From Sphingosinicella microcystinivorans (GTDB taxonomy: Bacteria; Pseudomonadota; Alphaproteobacteria; Sphingomonadales; Sphingomonadaceae): a stretch of 64,000 bases of DNA. The stretch is from assembly GCF_027941835.1 (NCBI RefSeq), contig NZ_CP116005.1, positions 1,007,501 to 1,071,500 of the forward strand, in the 5' to 3' direction. How positions within the stretch are numbered: the stretch's first letter is position 1; each line of letters starts with the position of its first letter. The position numbers were made by a program, and so were the translations under genes. Shown one piece after another: positions 1 through 9,189 of the stretch. The notes beneath the pieces are model-generated. The model made no database searches. It had not been told where the DNA came from and saw only the letters and a program-made list of their open reading frames with translations.

Positions 1-2
1 TG

Positions 3-122
3 CTCGCCGCCGGGCTGATGGGCCTCGTGTTCTTCAGCGCCGAATCGGGCCACGACCGGCGCGTCGCCGACGAGAACGCGGCGCACGAGCCGGAAGTCTG
101 GCGCGATCCGCCGCCGGGCTAG
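3..122 (+). CDS. C-terminal fragment of an unidentified membrane protein (cut by window start)
   Basis: An open frame runs from the first bases to a TAG at 120-122 and gives about 39 residues. It begins with a hydrophobic stretch (LAAGLMGLVFFSAES) and ends in a charged, Pro-rich tail (WRDPPPG). This looks like the last membrane segment and cytoplasmic or periplasmic tail of a small membrane protein whose start lies outside the window. Its stop overlaps by a few bases the stop of the convergent porin gene on the other strand, a common compact arrangement. No family can be named from this fragment. It could also be a chance open frame. Confidence 0.45.
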   Translation, partial: LAAGLMGLVFFSAESGHDRRVADENAAHEPEVWRDPPPG

Positions 123-1501
123 AAGTCGATCTGGCTGCGCACGCCCACGATCGTCGCGCTGTAGTCGCGGTCCCCGCCCGTCCCCGCGATCGCGGCATCG
201 TCGAAGACCAGCCGCCCGCCGTTCAGCGCGAACAGCACATAGTCGGTGGGCTTCCAGATCAGCGCGGCGAGATAGCCCTGCTGGCGCCCGCCGACGATCC
301 CGGCGTCGCCGAGGTCGAGATAGTCGTAGCGCAGGCTGAGCGCGAAGGCGCCGATGCCGCCGTCCGGCACCGGCCTCCCGACCTTGATGCGATCGAAGGC
401 GCCGTCCTTGTAGCCGCGCGATTCGCCGGTCAGCATCCAGCCGCCCTCGATATAGCCGCCGAAGAAGGTCGGGTTCGGGGCGCCCGCGACGGACACGTTC
501 AGCCAGTGCGCCTCGGCCGCGGCGTGGAACGGCCCCGCGATCGCCGCCAGTTCGAGGCCGTAGCTCGTCTCCGCCGTCACCGGCAGCGCGGGCGTCGCGA
601 GGAAGCGCACGTCGGTGGTGTGCACCTGCGGGCGCTGGCGATAGCGCGTGCCGCCGCCCGTGCTCCCGGCGTCGCGATAGTGCGCGGACGCGCCGGCGTG
701 GAGCTGCGCGCCGCCCGTCTTCGGCGAGAACACGATTCGCCCGTCGACGCCGTAGCTGTCATTGGCGTCGTCCGACAGGTCGGCGATGTTGTCGGTGAAC
801 ACGCCGCCCTGCAGCAGCACCGCCTTGCCGCGATACTGCGCCGAGATGCCGAGCCGCCGCTCGAACCCGAACGCGTCGGTGAACGCCGCGCGCTCGAGGA
901 AGCTCGTGTTGACGTCGCTCGTCAGTTCCTCCAGCCCCTGGAAGCCGTTGTGCTGTCCGACGGTGAGCGTCGTCCGGCCGCGGGTGTAGTCAATATAGGC
1001 TTCCTGGAATTCGGGCGACGCGGGTACGAAATCGACATCGACGCGGTAGCCGAAGCCGCCGGGCATCGTGCCCTGCACGCCGAGATAGGCGCGCCTCGGC
1101 TCGTTCGAGAAGCCGAGGCCGTCGTCCGCGATGCCCGCCGGGCGCGAGACGCGCGCCGCGTCGAGCTGCAACCGCCCGCGCGGCTTGAAGCTCCAGCCCC
1201 CGGAGGACACCTCGGGCGCGCCCTTCCAGCTCACCTTGACCGGATCGGCGGCGGGCGCGGGAGGCGCGGGCGTTGCCGCCGCCTGCTGCTGCGCGGGCGC
1301 TGCGTCCTTCGCCGCCGCCTGCGCGCGCAGCGCCGCGACTTCCGCCTGCACCGCCTCGAGCTGCGCCTGAAGCGCCGCGAGCTTGGCAACCGCCTGTTCG
1401 AGCGTCACCGGTTCCGTCTGCGCCGCCGCCGCTGTCGGCAGGCCCGCAAACAGGCCCGTGAACGCCCCCGTGAACACCAATGCCGCATGGCGCGTGGTCA
1501 T
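119..1501 (-). CDS. Outer-membrane porin, OprP/OprO-like (Porin_O_P family)
   Basis: Predicted 460-residue outer-membrane beta-barrel porin. The start is the ATG at 1501, not an in-frame upstream ATG, because it has GAAGGGGA at the right distance and is followed at once by a signal peptide (MTTRHAALVF...PTAAAA, about 27 residues). Residues 31-66 form a Leu/Ala heptad coiled coil, then an Ala/Pro linker, then alternating aromatic beta strands ending in the C-terminal Phe (VRSQIDF) read by the Bam machinery. This coiled-coil-linker-barrel plan is known for the Porin_O_P family, whose named members take up phosphate or polyphosphate. Substrate here is unknown. Two weak TTCAT half-sites 22 bp apart lie upstream. 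Confidence 0.85.
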   Translation of the reverse strand: MTTRHAALVFTGAFTGLFAGLPTAAAAQTEPVTLEQAVAKLAALQAQLEAVQAEVAALRAQAAAKDAAPAQQQAAATPAPPAPAADPVKVSWKGAPEVSSGGWSFKPRGRLQLDAARVSRPAGIADDGLGFSNEPRRAYLGVQGTMPGGFGYRVDVDFVPASPEFQEAYIDYTRGRTTLTVGQHNGFQGLEELTSDVNTSFLERAAFTDAFGFERRLGISAQYRGKAVLLQGGVFTDNIADLSDDANDSYGVDGRIVFSPKTGGAQLHAGASAHYRDAGSTGGGTRYRQRPQVHTTDVRFLATPALPVTAETSYGLELAAIAGPFHAAAEAHWLNVSVAGAPNPTFFGGYIEGGWMLTGESRGYKDGAFDRIKVGRPVPDGGIGAFALSLRYDYLDLGDAGIVGGRQQGYLAALIWKPTDYVLFALNGGRLVFDDAAIAGTGGDRDYSATIVGVRSQIDF

Positions 1502-1632
1502 GACCGTCCCCTTCAACGCGACCGCTCGTGCGGTACGCGCGGGGGCGCTACCATGAAGTTCCCGCGTCGGAAACATGAACCTTGCCAGCGAACCGAAGAT
1601 GCGGACCGAAGAGTCCGTCCGCCGCGTCGGCC

Positions 1633-2508
1633 TCAGGCGTCGACCGTCTCGACGGGCTGCACCTTGCGCGGGCGCCCGCGCGGACGGCGGGGCTTCTCGT
1701 CGTCAGCCGCAACGGGGGCCGCAACAGGAGCCTCGGCCGGAGCCTCGACGGCGGGAGCCGCCTGCCGCGCCTGCGCGGGGGGACGGCCGCGCCGCTTGGG
1801 GGCCGCCGGCGCCTCCTCGGCTGCGGGCGCATCGGCAGGCTCGGCACGGCGGGCGCTGCGCGCCAGCGTGCGGAGCGCGCCTTCATCCTCGCGCTCGTCG
1901 TCGGCCGGCCTCGGCTGCGGCGCGGCACGCGGCTGTTCGTACCGGTCCTGACGCTCGCGGTCCTGACGTTCCGGCCGTTCCTGACGTTCGCGTTCGGGGC
2001 GCTCACGTTCAGGGCGCTCACGTTCGGAACGGTCACGCTCCGGCCGGTCGCGTTCCGGGCGATCCTGCCGCTGGCGCGGTTCGAACCGCGGACGCTCGCG
2101 GCGATTGTCCTGAACGGGCGCGCGGGTTTCCACCTCGCCGTCGTCCTCGTCGCCCTCGTCCTCGCCCTCGTCGTCCTCGTCGCGGACATCGCGCTCGTCG
2201 GACTCGCGGCCGCGCCGTTCGGGGCGGTCGTTGTGCTGCTGGTACTGCGACTGACGCTCCTCCTGCCGCGCGCGCATCTCGGCGACGACGCGGTGGTAGT
2301 GGTCTGCGTACTGCATGTAATATTCGGCCTGGACGCGCTCGCCCTGCTGATGCGCCTCGCGCGCGAGGTTCGTGTATTTTTCGAGCAGTTGCAGCGCGTT
2401 GCCCCGCTGGCGCGGCTCCATGCTGCGATTACCCATCTCGCGACCACCACCTTGCGGACGCGGATTGCCGCGCCCACGACGCCGACCGGACTGTTGCCCA
2501 TTCCTCAT
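1633..2508 (-). CDS. DUF4167 domain protein with Arg/Glu repeat tail
   Basis: 291 residues. The N-terminus (MRNGQQSGRRRGRGN, then a helical region with NALQLLEKYTNLAREA and YYMQYADHYHR, residues about 30-75) matches the DUF4167 signature common in alphaproteobacteria, where it is often found beside prmC/prfA as here. The remainder is low complexity: a run of RPERE-type pentapeptides, then Ala/Pro/Lys-rich tracts ending in RPRGRPRKVQP, an AT-hook-like motif. The composition suggests nucleic-acid binding, but function is unknown. The gene follows prmC on the same strand after a 183-bp gap with two perfect inverted repeats, so it may have its own promoter. Confidence 0.8.
   Translation of the reverse strand: MRNGQQSGRRRGRGNPRPQGGGREMGNRSMEPRQRGNALQLLEKYTNLAREAHQQGERVQAEYYMQYADHYHRVVAEMRARQEERQSQYQQHNDRPERRGRESDERDVRDEDDEGEDEGDEDDGEVETRAPVQDNRRERPRFEPRQRQDRPERDRPERDRSERERPERERPERERQERPERQDRERQDRYEQPRAAPQPRPADDEREDEGALRTLARSARRAEPADAPAAEEAPAAPKRRGRPPAQARQAAPAVEAPAEAPVAAPVAADDEKPRRPRGRPRKVQPVETVDA
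1986..2060. repeat. Five tandem 15-bp units inside the DUF4167 gene
   Basis: Five consecutive 15-base units can be lined up (1986-2000, 2001-2015, 2016-2030, 2031-2045, 2046-2060). Units share the pattern G(C/G)TC(A/G)CG(T/C)TC followed by five variable bases. Each encodes five residues of the RPERE/RPERD type on the minus strand, so copy-number change keeps the frame. Looser repeats continue on both sides. Confidence 0.75.
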
Positions 2509-2561
2509 GAAATACTCTTTTCCCCGATACTGCCGGCCGATGCCGACTGTCGTTGTTCAGG

Positions 2562-2580
2562 ACACGCGCTTGTCGCGTGT
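2562..2580. other. Perfect inverted repeat (7-bp arms, 5-nt loop)
   Basis: ACACGCG, CTTGT, CGCGTGT lies 54 bases upstream of the DUF4167 start, in the gap after prmC. There is no T-run on either side, so it is not an evident terminator. An operator or a 5'-UTR hairpin of the DUF4167 transcript is possible. Confidence 0.4.
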
Positions 2581-2667
2581 GGGTCCGGAAGCGACCGCCA
2601 AACGATTCTGCCTATCGTAAGTGCCCGGCGAAGGGATCATCGTCCTCGCCTGCGCCGTTTCGCTCTA

Positions 2668-2683
2668 GCGGGATTAATCCCGC
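2668..2683. promoter_or_regulatory. 16-bp perfect palindrome between prmC and the DUF4167 gene
   Basis: GCGGGATTAATCCCGC is a fully symmetric palindrome with no spacer, just downstream of the prmC stop codon. This form suits a dimeric DNA-binding protein better than an RNA hairpin because it has no loop. No family of regulator can be assigned. Confidence 0.4.
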
Positions 2684-2691
2684 ATTCCAAG

Positions 2692-3519
2692 TCAAAAATC
2701 CGTGGGCGCCTGCGTCAGCACAACGGCCCTGTCGCGGCCGCCGAGGTCGCGTTCCACCACGCCTTCCAGCCCCGCGTCCCTGCCCATCGCCAGCACGGCA
2801 TCCGCCTGTGTCCAGCCGATTTCGAGGATCGCGACTCCGTCCGGCATCAGCAGCCCGGCAAGCGCCGGGACAAGGCGCCGGTAGGCGTCGAGCCCGTCCG
2901 CGCCCGCGAACAGCGCCGCGTGCGGCTCATGCTCGCTGACGCCCGGGCCGGTCGTCTCCGTCTCCCCGATATAGGGCGGATTGGAGAGGATTAAAGAGAA
3001 ACGCCCCGCGATTCCCGCGGCCCAATCGGTTTTCACGAACCGGCAGCGCGCCGCGAGGCCGAGCCGCCGGGCGTTCCGCGCGGCCACCGCGAGCGCCGTG
3101 TCGGACATGTCCGTCGCCACGGCCTCCGCGCCGGGCCATTCGCTGAGCGCCGCCAGCGCGAGCGCGCCCGAGCCGGTGCCGAGGTCGAGGATGCGCAGCG
3201 CTGCCGTCTTGGGAAAACGCCTCAGCGCCGCCGCGATCAGCGTTTCGGTGTCGGCGCGCGGGATGAGCACGCCCGGCCCGACCTCGAGGTCGAGCGACCA
3301 GAATTCCTGCCGCCCGAGAATATAGGCGACCGGCTCGCCCCCGGCGCGGCGCGCGATCAGCGATTCGGCGGCGGCCGTGTCCGCAATCCCGGGATTGCCG
3401 AGCAGCAGCGCCTCGCGGCTGGTCCCGATCGCGTGCGCGACGATCAGCTCCGCGTCGAGCCGGGCCGTCTCCCCGCCGATCCGCGCCGCCGCGTCCCTGA
3501 CGAGATCAAGCGCCTTCAT
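2692..3519 (-). CDS. prmC: Peptide chain release factor N5-glutamine methyltransferase
   Basis: 275 residues, full length for PrmC (HemK), which methylates the glutamine of the GGQ motif in release factors using S-adenosylmethionine. The N-terminal helical substrate-binding domain (1-75) includes [12 protein letters not shown]. The Rossmann methyltransferase domain carries the SAM loop LDLGTGSG (111-118) and the catalytic NPPY (180-183) that holds the target glutamine amide. Its ATG lies inside the 3' end of prfA (14-nt overlap), so enzyme and substrate are translated from one message. A DUF4167 gene follows. Confidence 0.97.
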   Translation of the reverse strand: MKALDLVRDAAARIGGETARLDAELIVAHAIGTSREALLLGNPGIADTAAAESLIARRAGGEPVAYILGRQEFWSLDLEVGPGVLIPRADTETLIAAALRRFPKTAALRILDLGTGSGALALAALSEWPGAEAVATDMSDTALAVAARNARRLGLAARCRFVKTDWAAGIAGRFSLILSNPPYIGETETTGPGVSEHEPHAALFAGADGLDAYRRLVPALAGLLMPDGVAILEIGWTQADAVLAMGRDAGLEGVVERDLGGRDRAVVLTQAPTDF

Positions 3520-4594
3520 TCAGGTTCGCGAGCCGCGCCGCCTGGTCCTCGGCGATCAGCGCCGCGACGAGTTCGCCGAGGCCTACGCCCTCCATGATCT
3601 CGGGCAGGCGGTGCAGCGTCAGGTTGATGCGGTGGTCCGTCACGCGCCCCTGCGGGAAGTTGTACGTGCGGATGCGCTCTGAGCGGTCGCCCGAGCCGAC
3701 CATCGACTTGCGCGCGCCCGCGCGCTCGTTCGCCAGCTTCTCGCGCTCCAGCTCGAACAGCCGCGCGCGCAGCACCTTCAGCGCCTTCGCCTTGTTCTTG
3801 TGCTGGCTCTTCTCGTCCTGCTGGCTGACGACGAGGCCGGTCGGCAGGTGCGTGATGCGCACGGCGCTGTCCGTGGTGTTCACCGACTGGCCGCCGGGGC
3901 CGGACGAGCGGAACACGTCGATCCTGAGGTCCTTCTCGTCGATCTGGATGTCGACGTCCTCGGCTTCCGGCAGCACCGCCACCGTCGCGGCGGAGGTATG
4001 GATGCGGCCGGAGGCTTCCGTGGCGGGCACGCGCTGCACGCGGTGCACGCCGCTTTCGAACTTCAGCTTCGCGAACACGCCCTGCCCGGTGACGTTCGCG
4101 ATCACCTCCTTGATGCCGCCCGCGTCGGCCGAGGACATTTCCATCGTCTCGACGCGCCAGCCCTGCGTTTCGGCATAGCGCTGGTACATGCGGTAGAGAT
4201 CGGCCGCGAACAGCGCCGCCTCCTCGCCGCCCGTGCCGGCGCGGATTTCGAGGATCGCCGAGCGCTCGTCCGCCATGTCCTTCGGCAGCAGCAGCACGGC
4301 GAGCGCCTTCTCGGCGTCGGGCAGCCGCTCCTTGAGCGCGAGCAGTTCCTCCTCGGCGAGCGCCACCATCTCGCGGTCGCTCTCGCCGCCGTTCACCATC
4401 GCGGAGAGGGTCTCCACCTCGTCGCGCATCGCGCGCACCGCGCCCGCCGCCTCGGCGACCGGCTTCAGCTCCGCATATTCCTTGGAAAGCGCGACGAACT
4501 TGTCGGCGGAGAGGTCGCCCGCCGACATCTGCCCGGTCAGCTCGGCATAGCGCGCCTCGATCTGCCGGATGCGCGCGGTCGGCACGCCGCTCAT
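3506..4594 (-). CDS. prfA: Peptide chain release factor 1
   Basis: 362 residues. RF1 terminates translation at UAA and UAG. The anticodon-like tripeptide is PAT (190-192), the RF1 type rather than the SPF of RF2, and the peptidyl-hydrolysis motif GGQ is at 234-236 in [15 protein letters not shown]. The start is the ATG at 4594, which overlaps the hisS stop as ATGA. A much longer in-frame reading continues upstream but is only the shadow of hisS. The 3' end overlaps prmC, whose product methylates the GGQ glutamine. Confidence 0.97.
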   Translation of the reverse strand: MSGVPTARIRQIEARYAELTGQMSAGDLSADKFVALSKEYAELKPVAEAAGAVRAMRDEVETLSAMVNGGESDREMVALAEEELLALKERLPDAEKALAVLLLPKDMADERSAILEIRAGTGGEEAALFAADLYRMYQRYAETQGWRVETMEMSSADAGGIKEVIANVTGQGVFAKLKFESGVHRVQRVPATEASGRIHTSAATVAVLPEAEDVDIQIDEKDLRIDVFRSSGPGGQSVNTTDSAVRITHLPTGLVVSQQDEKSQHKNKAKALKVLRARLFELEREKLANERAGARKSMVGSGDRSERIRTYNFPQGRVTDHRINLTLHRLPEIMEGVGLGELVAALIAEDQAARLANLNEGA

Positions 4595-5841
4595 CGCAGC
4601 GCCCCAAGGAGTGTTTCGGCAAGCGCGTCCAGCGCCACGCGCCACTGCTCGCCGGTCGCGAGCCGCTTCACCGTCGCCTCGCCCGCCGCCAGCTCGTCGT
4701 CGCCGATGATGACGGCGTAGCGCGCGCCTGCCGCGTCCGCCTTCTGCATCCGCTTCTTCATGTTGCCGCGCCACGTCTGCTCGGCGGCGAGGCCCGCGCG
4801 CCGCAACGCCTGCAGCACCTCGAACGCCTTCGCCTCGGCCGCCGCGCCCATCGGCACGACCGCCGCGTCGATCGTCTCGGCCGCGGGCGCGTCCAGCAGC
4901 ATCGCCAGCCGCTCGATCCCGGCCGCCCAGCCGACGCACGGCGTATGCGGCCCGCCGAGCGCTTCCATCAGCCCGTCGTAGCGCCCGCCGCCGAGCACCG
5001 TGCCCTGCGCGCCGAGGTGCTCGGTGATGAACTCGAACGTCGTGTGGCGGTAATAGTCGAGCCCGCGCACCAGCGCCTCGTTGCGCTGATAGGCGACACC
5101 CGCCGCGTCCAGCCCCTTGCGGACGGCATCGAACCACGCGCCCGCCTCCGCCGACATATAGGCGTCGATCCGCGGCGCGTCGGCGACGAGCGCCTTGTCG
5201 GCGGCGTCCTTGCTGTCGAGGATGCGAAGCGGGTTCTTCTCCAGCCGCTCGCGGCTCTCGGCCGAAAGCGCGTCGCGGTGCGCCGAGAAGTGCGCGATCA
5301 GCGCCGCCTGCCACGCCGCCCGCGTCTCCGGGTCGCCGAGCGTGTTGAGGTTGAGCACCGTCTTGCCCTGAAGGCCGAGCGCGTCGAGCACGTGCTGCGC
5401 GAGGGCGATGATCTCCACGTCCGCCGCCGGCTCGCCGGAGCCGAGGATTTCCGCGTCGAGCTGGTGGAACTGGCGGAAGCGGCCCTTCTGCGGCCGCTCG
5501 TAGCGGAACGCCGGGCCCCACGCCGCGAGCTTCATCGGCGCGTGCTGCTGCCAGCCGTTCGAGATGTAGGCGCGCGCGATTCCCGCCGTGAACTCGGGCC
5601 GCAGCGTCAGCGATTCGCCGCCGCGGTCCTCGAACGTGTACATTTCCTTCGAAACCACGTCGGTCGTCTCGCCGAGCGAGCGCGCGAACACGCCGGTGAA
5701 CTCGAACACCGGCACGTGCACCGGGCGGAAGCCGTAGAGTTTCCGCACGCGCGTGAACGTCTCGATCACCTGATCGAACCGCGCGGCGTCCTCGCCCACC
5801 ATGTCCTGCGTGCCGCGCACGGCCTGAATCTTGCTGCTCAT
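4591..5841 (-). CDS. hisS: Histidyl-tRNA synthetase
   Basis: 416 residues, the usual size for bacterial class II HisRS, which charges tRNA-His. Motif 2 appears as [25 protein letters not shown] (two overlapping short motifs), the histidine-binding loop as [13 protein letters not shown], and the class II motif 3 as [14 protein letters not shown]-terminal anticodon-binding domain (about 320-416) follows. It is first in an overlapping hisS-prfA-prmC group and diverges from ppa across 115 bp that should contain both promoters. Confidence 0.97.
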   Translation of the reverse strand: MSSKIQAVRGTQDMVGEDAARFDQVIETFTRVRKLYGFRPVHVPVFEFTGVFARSLGETTDVVSKEMYTFEDRGGESLTLRPEFTAGIARAYISNGWQQHAPMKLAAWGPAFRYERPQKGRFRQFHQLDAEILGSGEPAADVEIIALAQHVLDALGLQGKTVLNLNTLGDPETRAAWQAALIAHFSAHRDALSAESRERLEKNPLRILDSKDAADKALVADAPRIDAYMSAEAGAWFDAVRKGLDAAGVAYQRNEALVRGLDYYRHTTFEFITEHLGAQGTVLGGGRYDGLMEALGGPHTPCVGWAAGIERLAMLLDAPAAETIDAAVVPMGAAAEAKAFEVLQALRRAGLAAEQTWRGNMKKRMQKADAAGARYAVIIGDDELAAGEATVKRLATGEQWRVALDALAETLLGALR

Positions 5842-5956
5842 ACGCGCCGCGCTTTAGACGGGTTCGGGTGCCGTGGAAACCGTTCATGCGATTTCTGCTG
5901 CGGCGCAACATTCGGCGGTTCCCTTCGCCGCGAAGACCCGCTAAACGCCGCGCGTC

Positions 5957-6490
5957 ATGGACATATCGAAGATTCCCGTCGGACCGAACCCGCCCCACGA
6001 GCTCAACGTCATCATCGAGGTGCCGATCGGCGGCGAGCCGGTGAAGTACGAGTTCGACAAGACCTCCGGCGCGATCTTCGTGGACCGCATCCTGCACACG
6101 CCGATGCGCTATCCGGCGAACTACGGCTTCATCCCCCACACGCTCGGCGAGGACGGCGACCCGCTCGACGCGCTCGTCGTCACGCGCTCGCCGATCATCT
6201 CGGGCGCCGTCATCCGCGTGCGTCCGGTCGGCGTGCTGCTGATGGAGGACGACAAGGGCGGCGACGAGAAGCTGCTCACCGTGCCCGTCGATTCGACCTT
6301 CCCCTACTACGGCAACGTCGCCGACCACAGCGACCTGCCGCCGATCGTGCTGAAGCAGATCGAGCACTTCTTCGAGCACTACAAGGACCTCGAGCCCGGC
6401 AAGTGGGCGAAGCTCAGCGGCTGGGGCAACGCCGACACGGCGAAGCGGATCATTCTGGACGGCATCGAGCGCGCCAAGGCCAGGGGCTGA
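5957..6490 (+). CDS. ppa: Inorganic pyrophosphatase (family I)
   Basis: 177 residues, the usual length for a soluble hexameric bacterial pyrophosphatase that hydrolyses PPi to two phosphates and pulls biosynthetic reactions forward. The metal-binding signature [10 protein letters not shown] is present, with [11 protein letters not shown] and [12 protein letters not shown] before it and [10 protein letters not shown] after it, all canonical. The gene is alone between the hisS divergent region and the M61 peptidase gene. Confidence 0.97.
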   Translation: MDISKIPVGPNPPHELNVIIEVPIGGEPVKYEFDKTSGAIFVDRILHTPMRYPANYGFIPHTLGEDGDPLDALVVTRSPIISGAVIRVRPVGVLLMEDDKGGDEKLLTVPVDSTFPYYGNVADHSDLPPIVLKQIEHFFEHYKDLEPGKWAKLSGWGNADTAKRIILDGIERAKARG

Positions 6491-6520
6491 GCCTTTACCG
6501 GCCGGCACAATTCCGTCATT

Positions 6521-6548
6521 CCTCCCGGCAAATGCTTTTCCGGGGAGG
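6521..6548 (+). promoter_or_regulatory. Hairpin covering the ribosome binding site of the M61 peptidase gene
   Basis: CCTCCC at 6521-6526 can pair with the GGGAGG part of the Shine-Dalgarno GGGGAGG (6542-6548) that serves the TTG at 6554. A G-C rich stem of six pairs with two more after a bulge would hide the ribosome site. The short TCGTTTT tail also lets it double as a weak terminator for ppa. Confidence 0.45.
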
Positions 6549-6553
6549 TCGTT

Positions 6554-8455
6554 TTGCGTGCGCTCTGTTCGTTCCTGATTCTTCTGGCGGCGCCCGCCAC
6601 CGCTGAAAACAGCCGCCCGGCCGCACCCGCTTCTGTCCATGCCGATCGACCGGCGCAGGATGTCCGCTACCCCGGCGTCATGACGCTCGACGTCGACGCC
6701 ACCAATGTCGCGCAGCGCATCCTCCGGGTCCGTCAGGTCATCCCCGTCGCCGCGCCGGGGCCGCTGACGCTGCGCTACCCGGAATGGCTCCCCGGCAAGC
6801 ACGCGCCGCGCGGGCCGATCGCGTCGCTCGCCGGGCTCGCGATCCGCGCGGACGGCAAGCCGGTCGCGTGGAAGCGCGATCCGCGCGATGTTTACGCCTT
6901 CACCGTGGACGTCCCCCGGGACGCACGCGCTCTCGACGTCAACTTCGACTACTTGTCCCCCACCGAAACCAGTCAGGGCCGCGTCAGCGTGACGCCCGAG
7001 ATGCTGAATCTCCAGTGGGAAACGGTCGCGCTCTATCCGGCGGGCCACTACACGCGCCAGATCCGCGTGCGCCCCTCCGTCACGCTCCCCGCCAGCTGGC
7101 AGGGCGTCGCCGCGCTCGACGGCGTGACGCGCAGCGGCGACACGCTCCGCTACGGCGAGACCGATTTCGAGACGCTCGTCGACAGCCCGATGTTCGCGGG
7201 CCGCAACTACAAGGCGTGGGACCTCGGCCACAGCGTCCGCCTCAACGTCTTCGCCGACCGCCCCGGCGACCTCGCCGCCACCGCCGACCAGATCGAGGCG
7301 CACCGCCGCATGGTCGACCAGACCGTGAAGCTGTTCGGGTCGCGCCACTACGACCGCTACGAGTTCCTGTTCGCGCTCTCCACCGAGCTCGGCGGCATCG
7401 GCCTCGAACATCACCGCAGCTCGGAGAACGCGCTCCCCCGCACCTATTTCACGGACTGGGCGAACACCGCGTCGATGCGCAGCCTGCTTCCCCACGAGTT
7501 CGTCCATAGCTGGAACGGCAAGTTCCGCCGCGGTGCCGATCTCTGGACGCCGGACTACCGCACGCCGATGCAGAACAGCCTGCTCTGGGTCTACGAGGGC
7601 CAGACCAGTTACTGGGATTTCGTGCTCGCCGCGCGCTCCGGCCTGATGCCGAAGGACGTCGTGCTCGGCGAGATCGCCGCCTATGCCGCGAACTACCAGC
7701 TCCAGCCCGGCCGCGCGTGGAAGCCGCTCCTCGACACGACCAACGATCCCGTCACCAACGCCCGCCACCCGCTGGCCTTCCGCTCGTGGCAGCGCTCGGA
7801 GGACTATTACAACGAGGGCGCGCTCATCTGGCTCGAAGCCGACATGCTGATCCGCGAGAAAACCGGCGGCCGCAAATCGCTCGACGATTTCGCGCGCGGC
7901 TTCTTCGGCGTGCGCGACGGCGACTGGGGCGTCGTCACCTACACGTTCGAGGACGTCGCCGCCGCGCTGAGCGCGGTCGTGCCCCACGACTGGGCGACGT
8001 TCCTCAAGACGCGCGTCGACGAGATCGCGAAGCCGCCGCTCGGCGGCATCGAGAAGAGCGGCTACCGGCTCGTCTTCAGGGAAACGCCGAACCCCTATCA
8101 GGTCTCGAACGACGCGCGCAGCCGCACCGCCGATCTCAGCCATTCGGTCGGCATCACCGTCAGCGCCTCCGGCGTCATCTCCAACGTCGTCTGGGACGGC
8201 CCGTTGTTCCGCGAGGGCGTGACGACCGCGACCCGGATCGTCGCCGTGAACGGCCGCGAGTTCAACGAGGCCGATTTCAGATCGACGATCACCGCCGCGA
8301 AGGACGGCAAGAGCCCGATCGAGCTGCTGCTGAAGGAAGGCCCGCGCTACCGCACCATCCGCCTCGCCTACACCGGCGGCCTGCGCTATCCGCACCTCGA
8401 ACGCGTCGGCAGTAGCCCCGCGCCGCTCGACCGCGTGCTCGACCCCCTACGCTGA
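6554..8455 (+). CDS. Secreted M61-family (glycyl aminopeptidase-like) metallopeptidase with PDZ domain
   Basis: 633 residues starting at TTG 6554, chosen for the strong GGGGAGG 5 nt upstream and the signal peptide that follows ([18 protein letters not shown]). The N-terminal beta domain (40-230) precedes the substrate loop [16 protein letters not shown] (280-295) and the zinc site HEFVH (314-318) with the downstream E348 in [14 protein letters not shown] domain occupies roughly 510-610. M61 enzymes favour Gly or Ala at the N-terminus of the substrate. It is likely periplasmic. It is convergent with the GNAT gene, overlapping its 3' end by 9 nt. Confidence 0.92.
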   Translation: MRALCSFLILLAAPATAENSRPAAPASVHADRPAQDVRYPGVMTLDVDATNVAQRILRVRQVIPVAAPGPLTLRYPEWLPGKHAPRGPIASLAGLAIRADGKPVAWKRDPRDVYAFTVDVPRDARALDVNFDYLSPTETSQGRVSVTPEMLNLQWETVALYPAGHYTRQIRVRPSVTLPASWQGVAALDGVTRSGDTLRYGETDFETLVDSPMFAGRNYKAWDLGHSVRLNVFADRPGDLAATADQIEAHRRMVDQTVKLFGSRHYDRYEFLFALSTELGGIGLEHHRSSENALPRTYFTDWANTASMRSLLPHEFVHSWNGKFRRGADLWTPDYRTPMQNSLLWVYEGQTSYWDFVLAARSGLMPKDVVLGEIAAYAANYQLQPGRAWKPLLDTTNDPVTNARHPLAFRSWQRSEDYYNEGALIWLEADMLIREKTGGRKSLDDFARGFFGVRDGDWGVVTYTFEDVAAALSAVVPHDWATFLKTRVDEIAKPPLGGIEKSGYRLVFRETPNPYQVSNDARSRTADLSHSVGITVSASGVISNVVWDGPLFREGVTTATRIVAVNGREFNEADFRSTITAAKDGKSPIELLLKEGPRYRTIRLAYTGGLRYPHLERVGSSPAPLDRVLDPLR

Positions 8456-8929
8456 GGCGGCGAGCGCTCTCAAGGCGTCGCCGTCGACGCAGTTGACGAT
8501 CCATTCGTTCATCGACCGCGCGCCGAGCGCACGGTAGAAGTCGATCGCGGGCGTGTTCCAGTCGAGCACCCACCATTCGAGGCGCGCGCAGTCCCGCTCG
8601 ATGGCAAGCGCCGCGAGCCGCGACAGCAGCGCCTTGCCGACGCCTTTGCCGCGCGCTTCGGGCACGACGAACAGGTCTTCGAGGTAGATGCCCGGCCGCC
8701 CCTCGAAGGTCGAGAAATTGTGGAAGAACAGCGCGAAGCCCACGGGCGCGCCGTCGTCCTCGGCGATCAGCACCTCGGCGTAGGGGCGCGGCCCGAACAG
8801 TGTCTCGCCGAGCTTCGCCTCGTCGAAGCGGACTTCGTGGGCGAGCTTCTCATACTCGGCGAGGCCGCGGATGAACTGCGCGATCAGCGGCAGGTCGGCG
8901 GGCGTGGCGGGACGGATCGAGAGGGTCAC
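8447..8929 (-). CDS. GNAT acetyltransferase, spermidine/diamine (thialysine) N-acetyltransferase-like
   Basis: 160 residues. The acetyl-CoA site is VVPEARGKGVGKALL (V4 to A/B motif), and the sequence LEWWVLDWNTPAIDFYRALGA resembles the SAT/thialysine acetyltransferase group of GNATs. The frame opens at a TTG (8935) overlapping the upstream stop as TTGA, but GTG at 8929 has GAGG at 7 nt and is the better start (MTLSIRPATPADLPLI). It is last in the ispG-repeat protein-GNAT set. Substrate (a diamine or amino acid) is inferred only from similarity. Confidence 0.85.
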   Translation of the reverse strand: MTLSIRPATPADLPLIAQFIRGLAEYEKLAHEVRFDEAKLGETLFGPRPYAEVLIAEDDGAPVGFALFFHNFSTFEGRPGIYLEDLFVVPEARGKGVGKALLSRLAALAIERDCARLEWWVLDWNTPAIDFYRALGARSMNEWIVNCVDGDALRALAASA

Positions 8930-8931
8930 GC

Positions 8932-9189
8932 TCAAACCTCGCCGATCCTGACGATCGTCCCGACCTCCAGCTCGTCGATCCGCAATTTGCGGATGCGCGC
9001 CTTGCCGATGCTGAGGCGGCCGATCGCGAGTGCGCCGACAGCGAAGGCCCCGAGCGCGAAGGCGCCGACCGCGAACGCAGCGACGGTGCCCGAGCCAAGG
9101 GTCGCGGCGCCCGTCGCCGACGCGCCGGTCGCGACGGCCTTGCGCGCGACCGGCGGTTCGATCTGGACGATGCCGGCTTCGGTCTTCAT
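8932..9189 (-). CDS. Small repeat protein of unknown function (GAFAxGA repeats)
   Basis: 85 residues, not assigned to a family. The core (about 29-72) is a regular five-residue repeat: [25 protein letters not shown], then RKLRI and DELEVG. A small residue alternates with Ala and a branched aliphatic residue, as in beta-helix or pentapeptide-like coils. The early copies are Ala-rich and the later ones charged, so one end may be membrane-facing and the other soluble. The ATG overlaps the ispG stop (ATGA) and the stop overlaps the next gene's potential TTG start, so translation is coupled on both sides. Confidence 0.7.
   Translation of the reverse strand: MKTEAGIVQIEPPVARKAVATGASATGAATLGSGTVAAFAVGAFALGAFAVGALAIGRLSIGKARIRKLRIDELEVGTIVRIGEV

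Noticed and set aside
4595-8395. Very long minus-strand open frame running from prfA across hisS, ppa and the M61 gene
   Set aside because: Only the prfA part resembles a protein. The rest is low-complexity Arg/Ala/Gly sequence that mirrors real genes on the other frames, as expected in GC-rich DNA.
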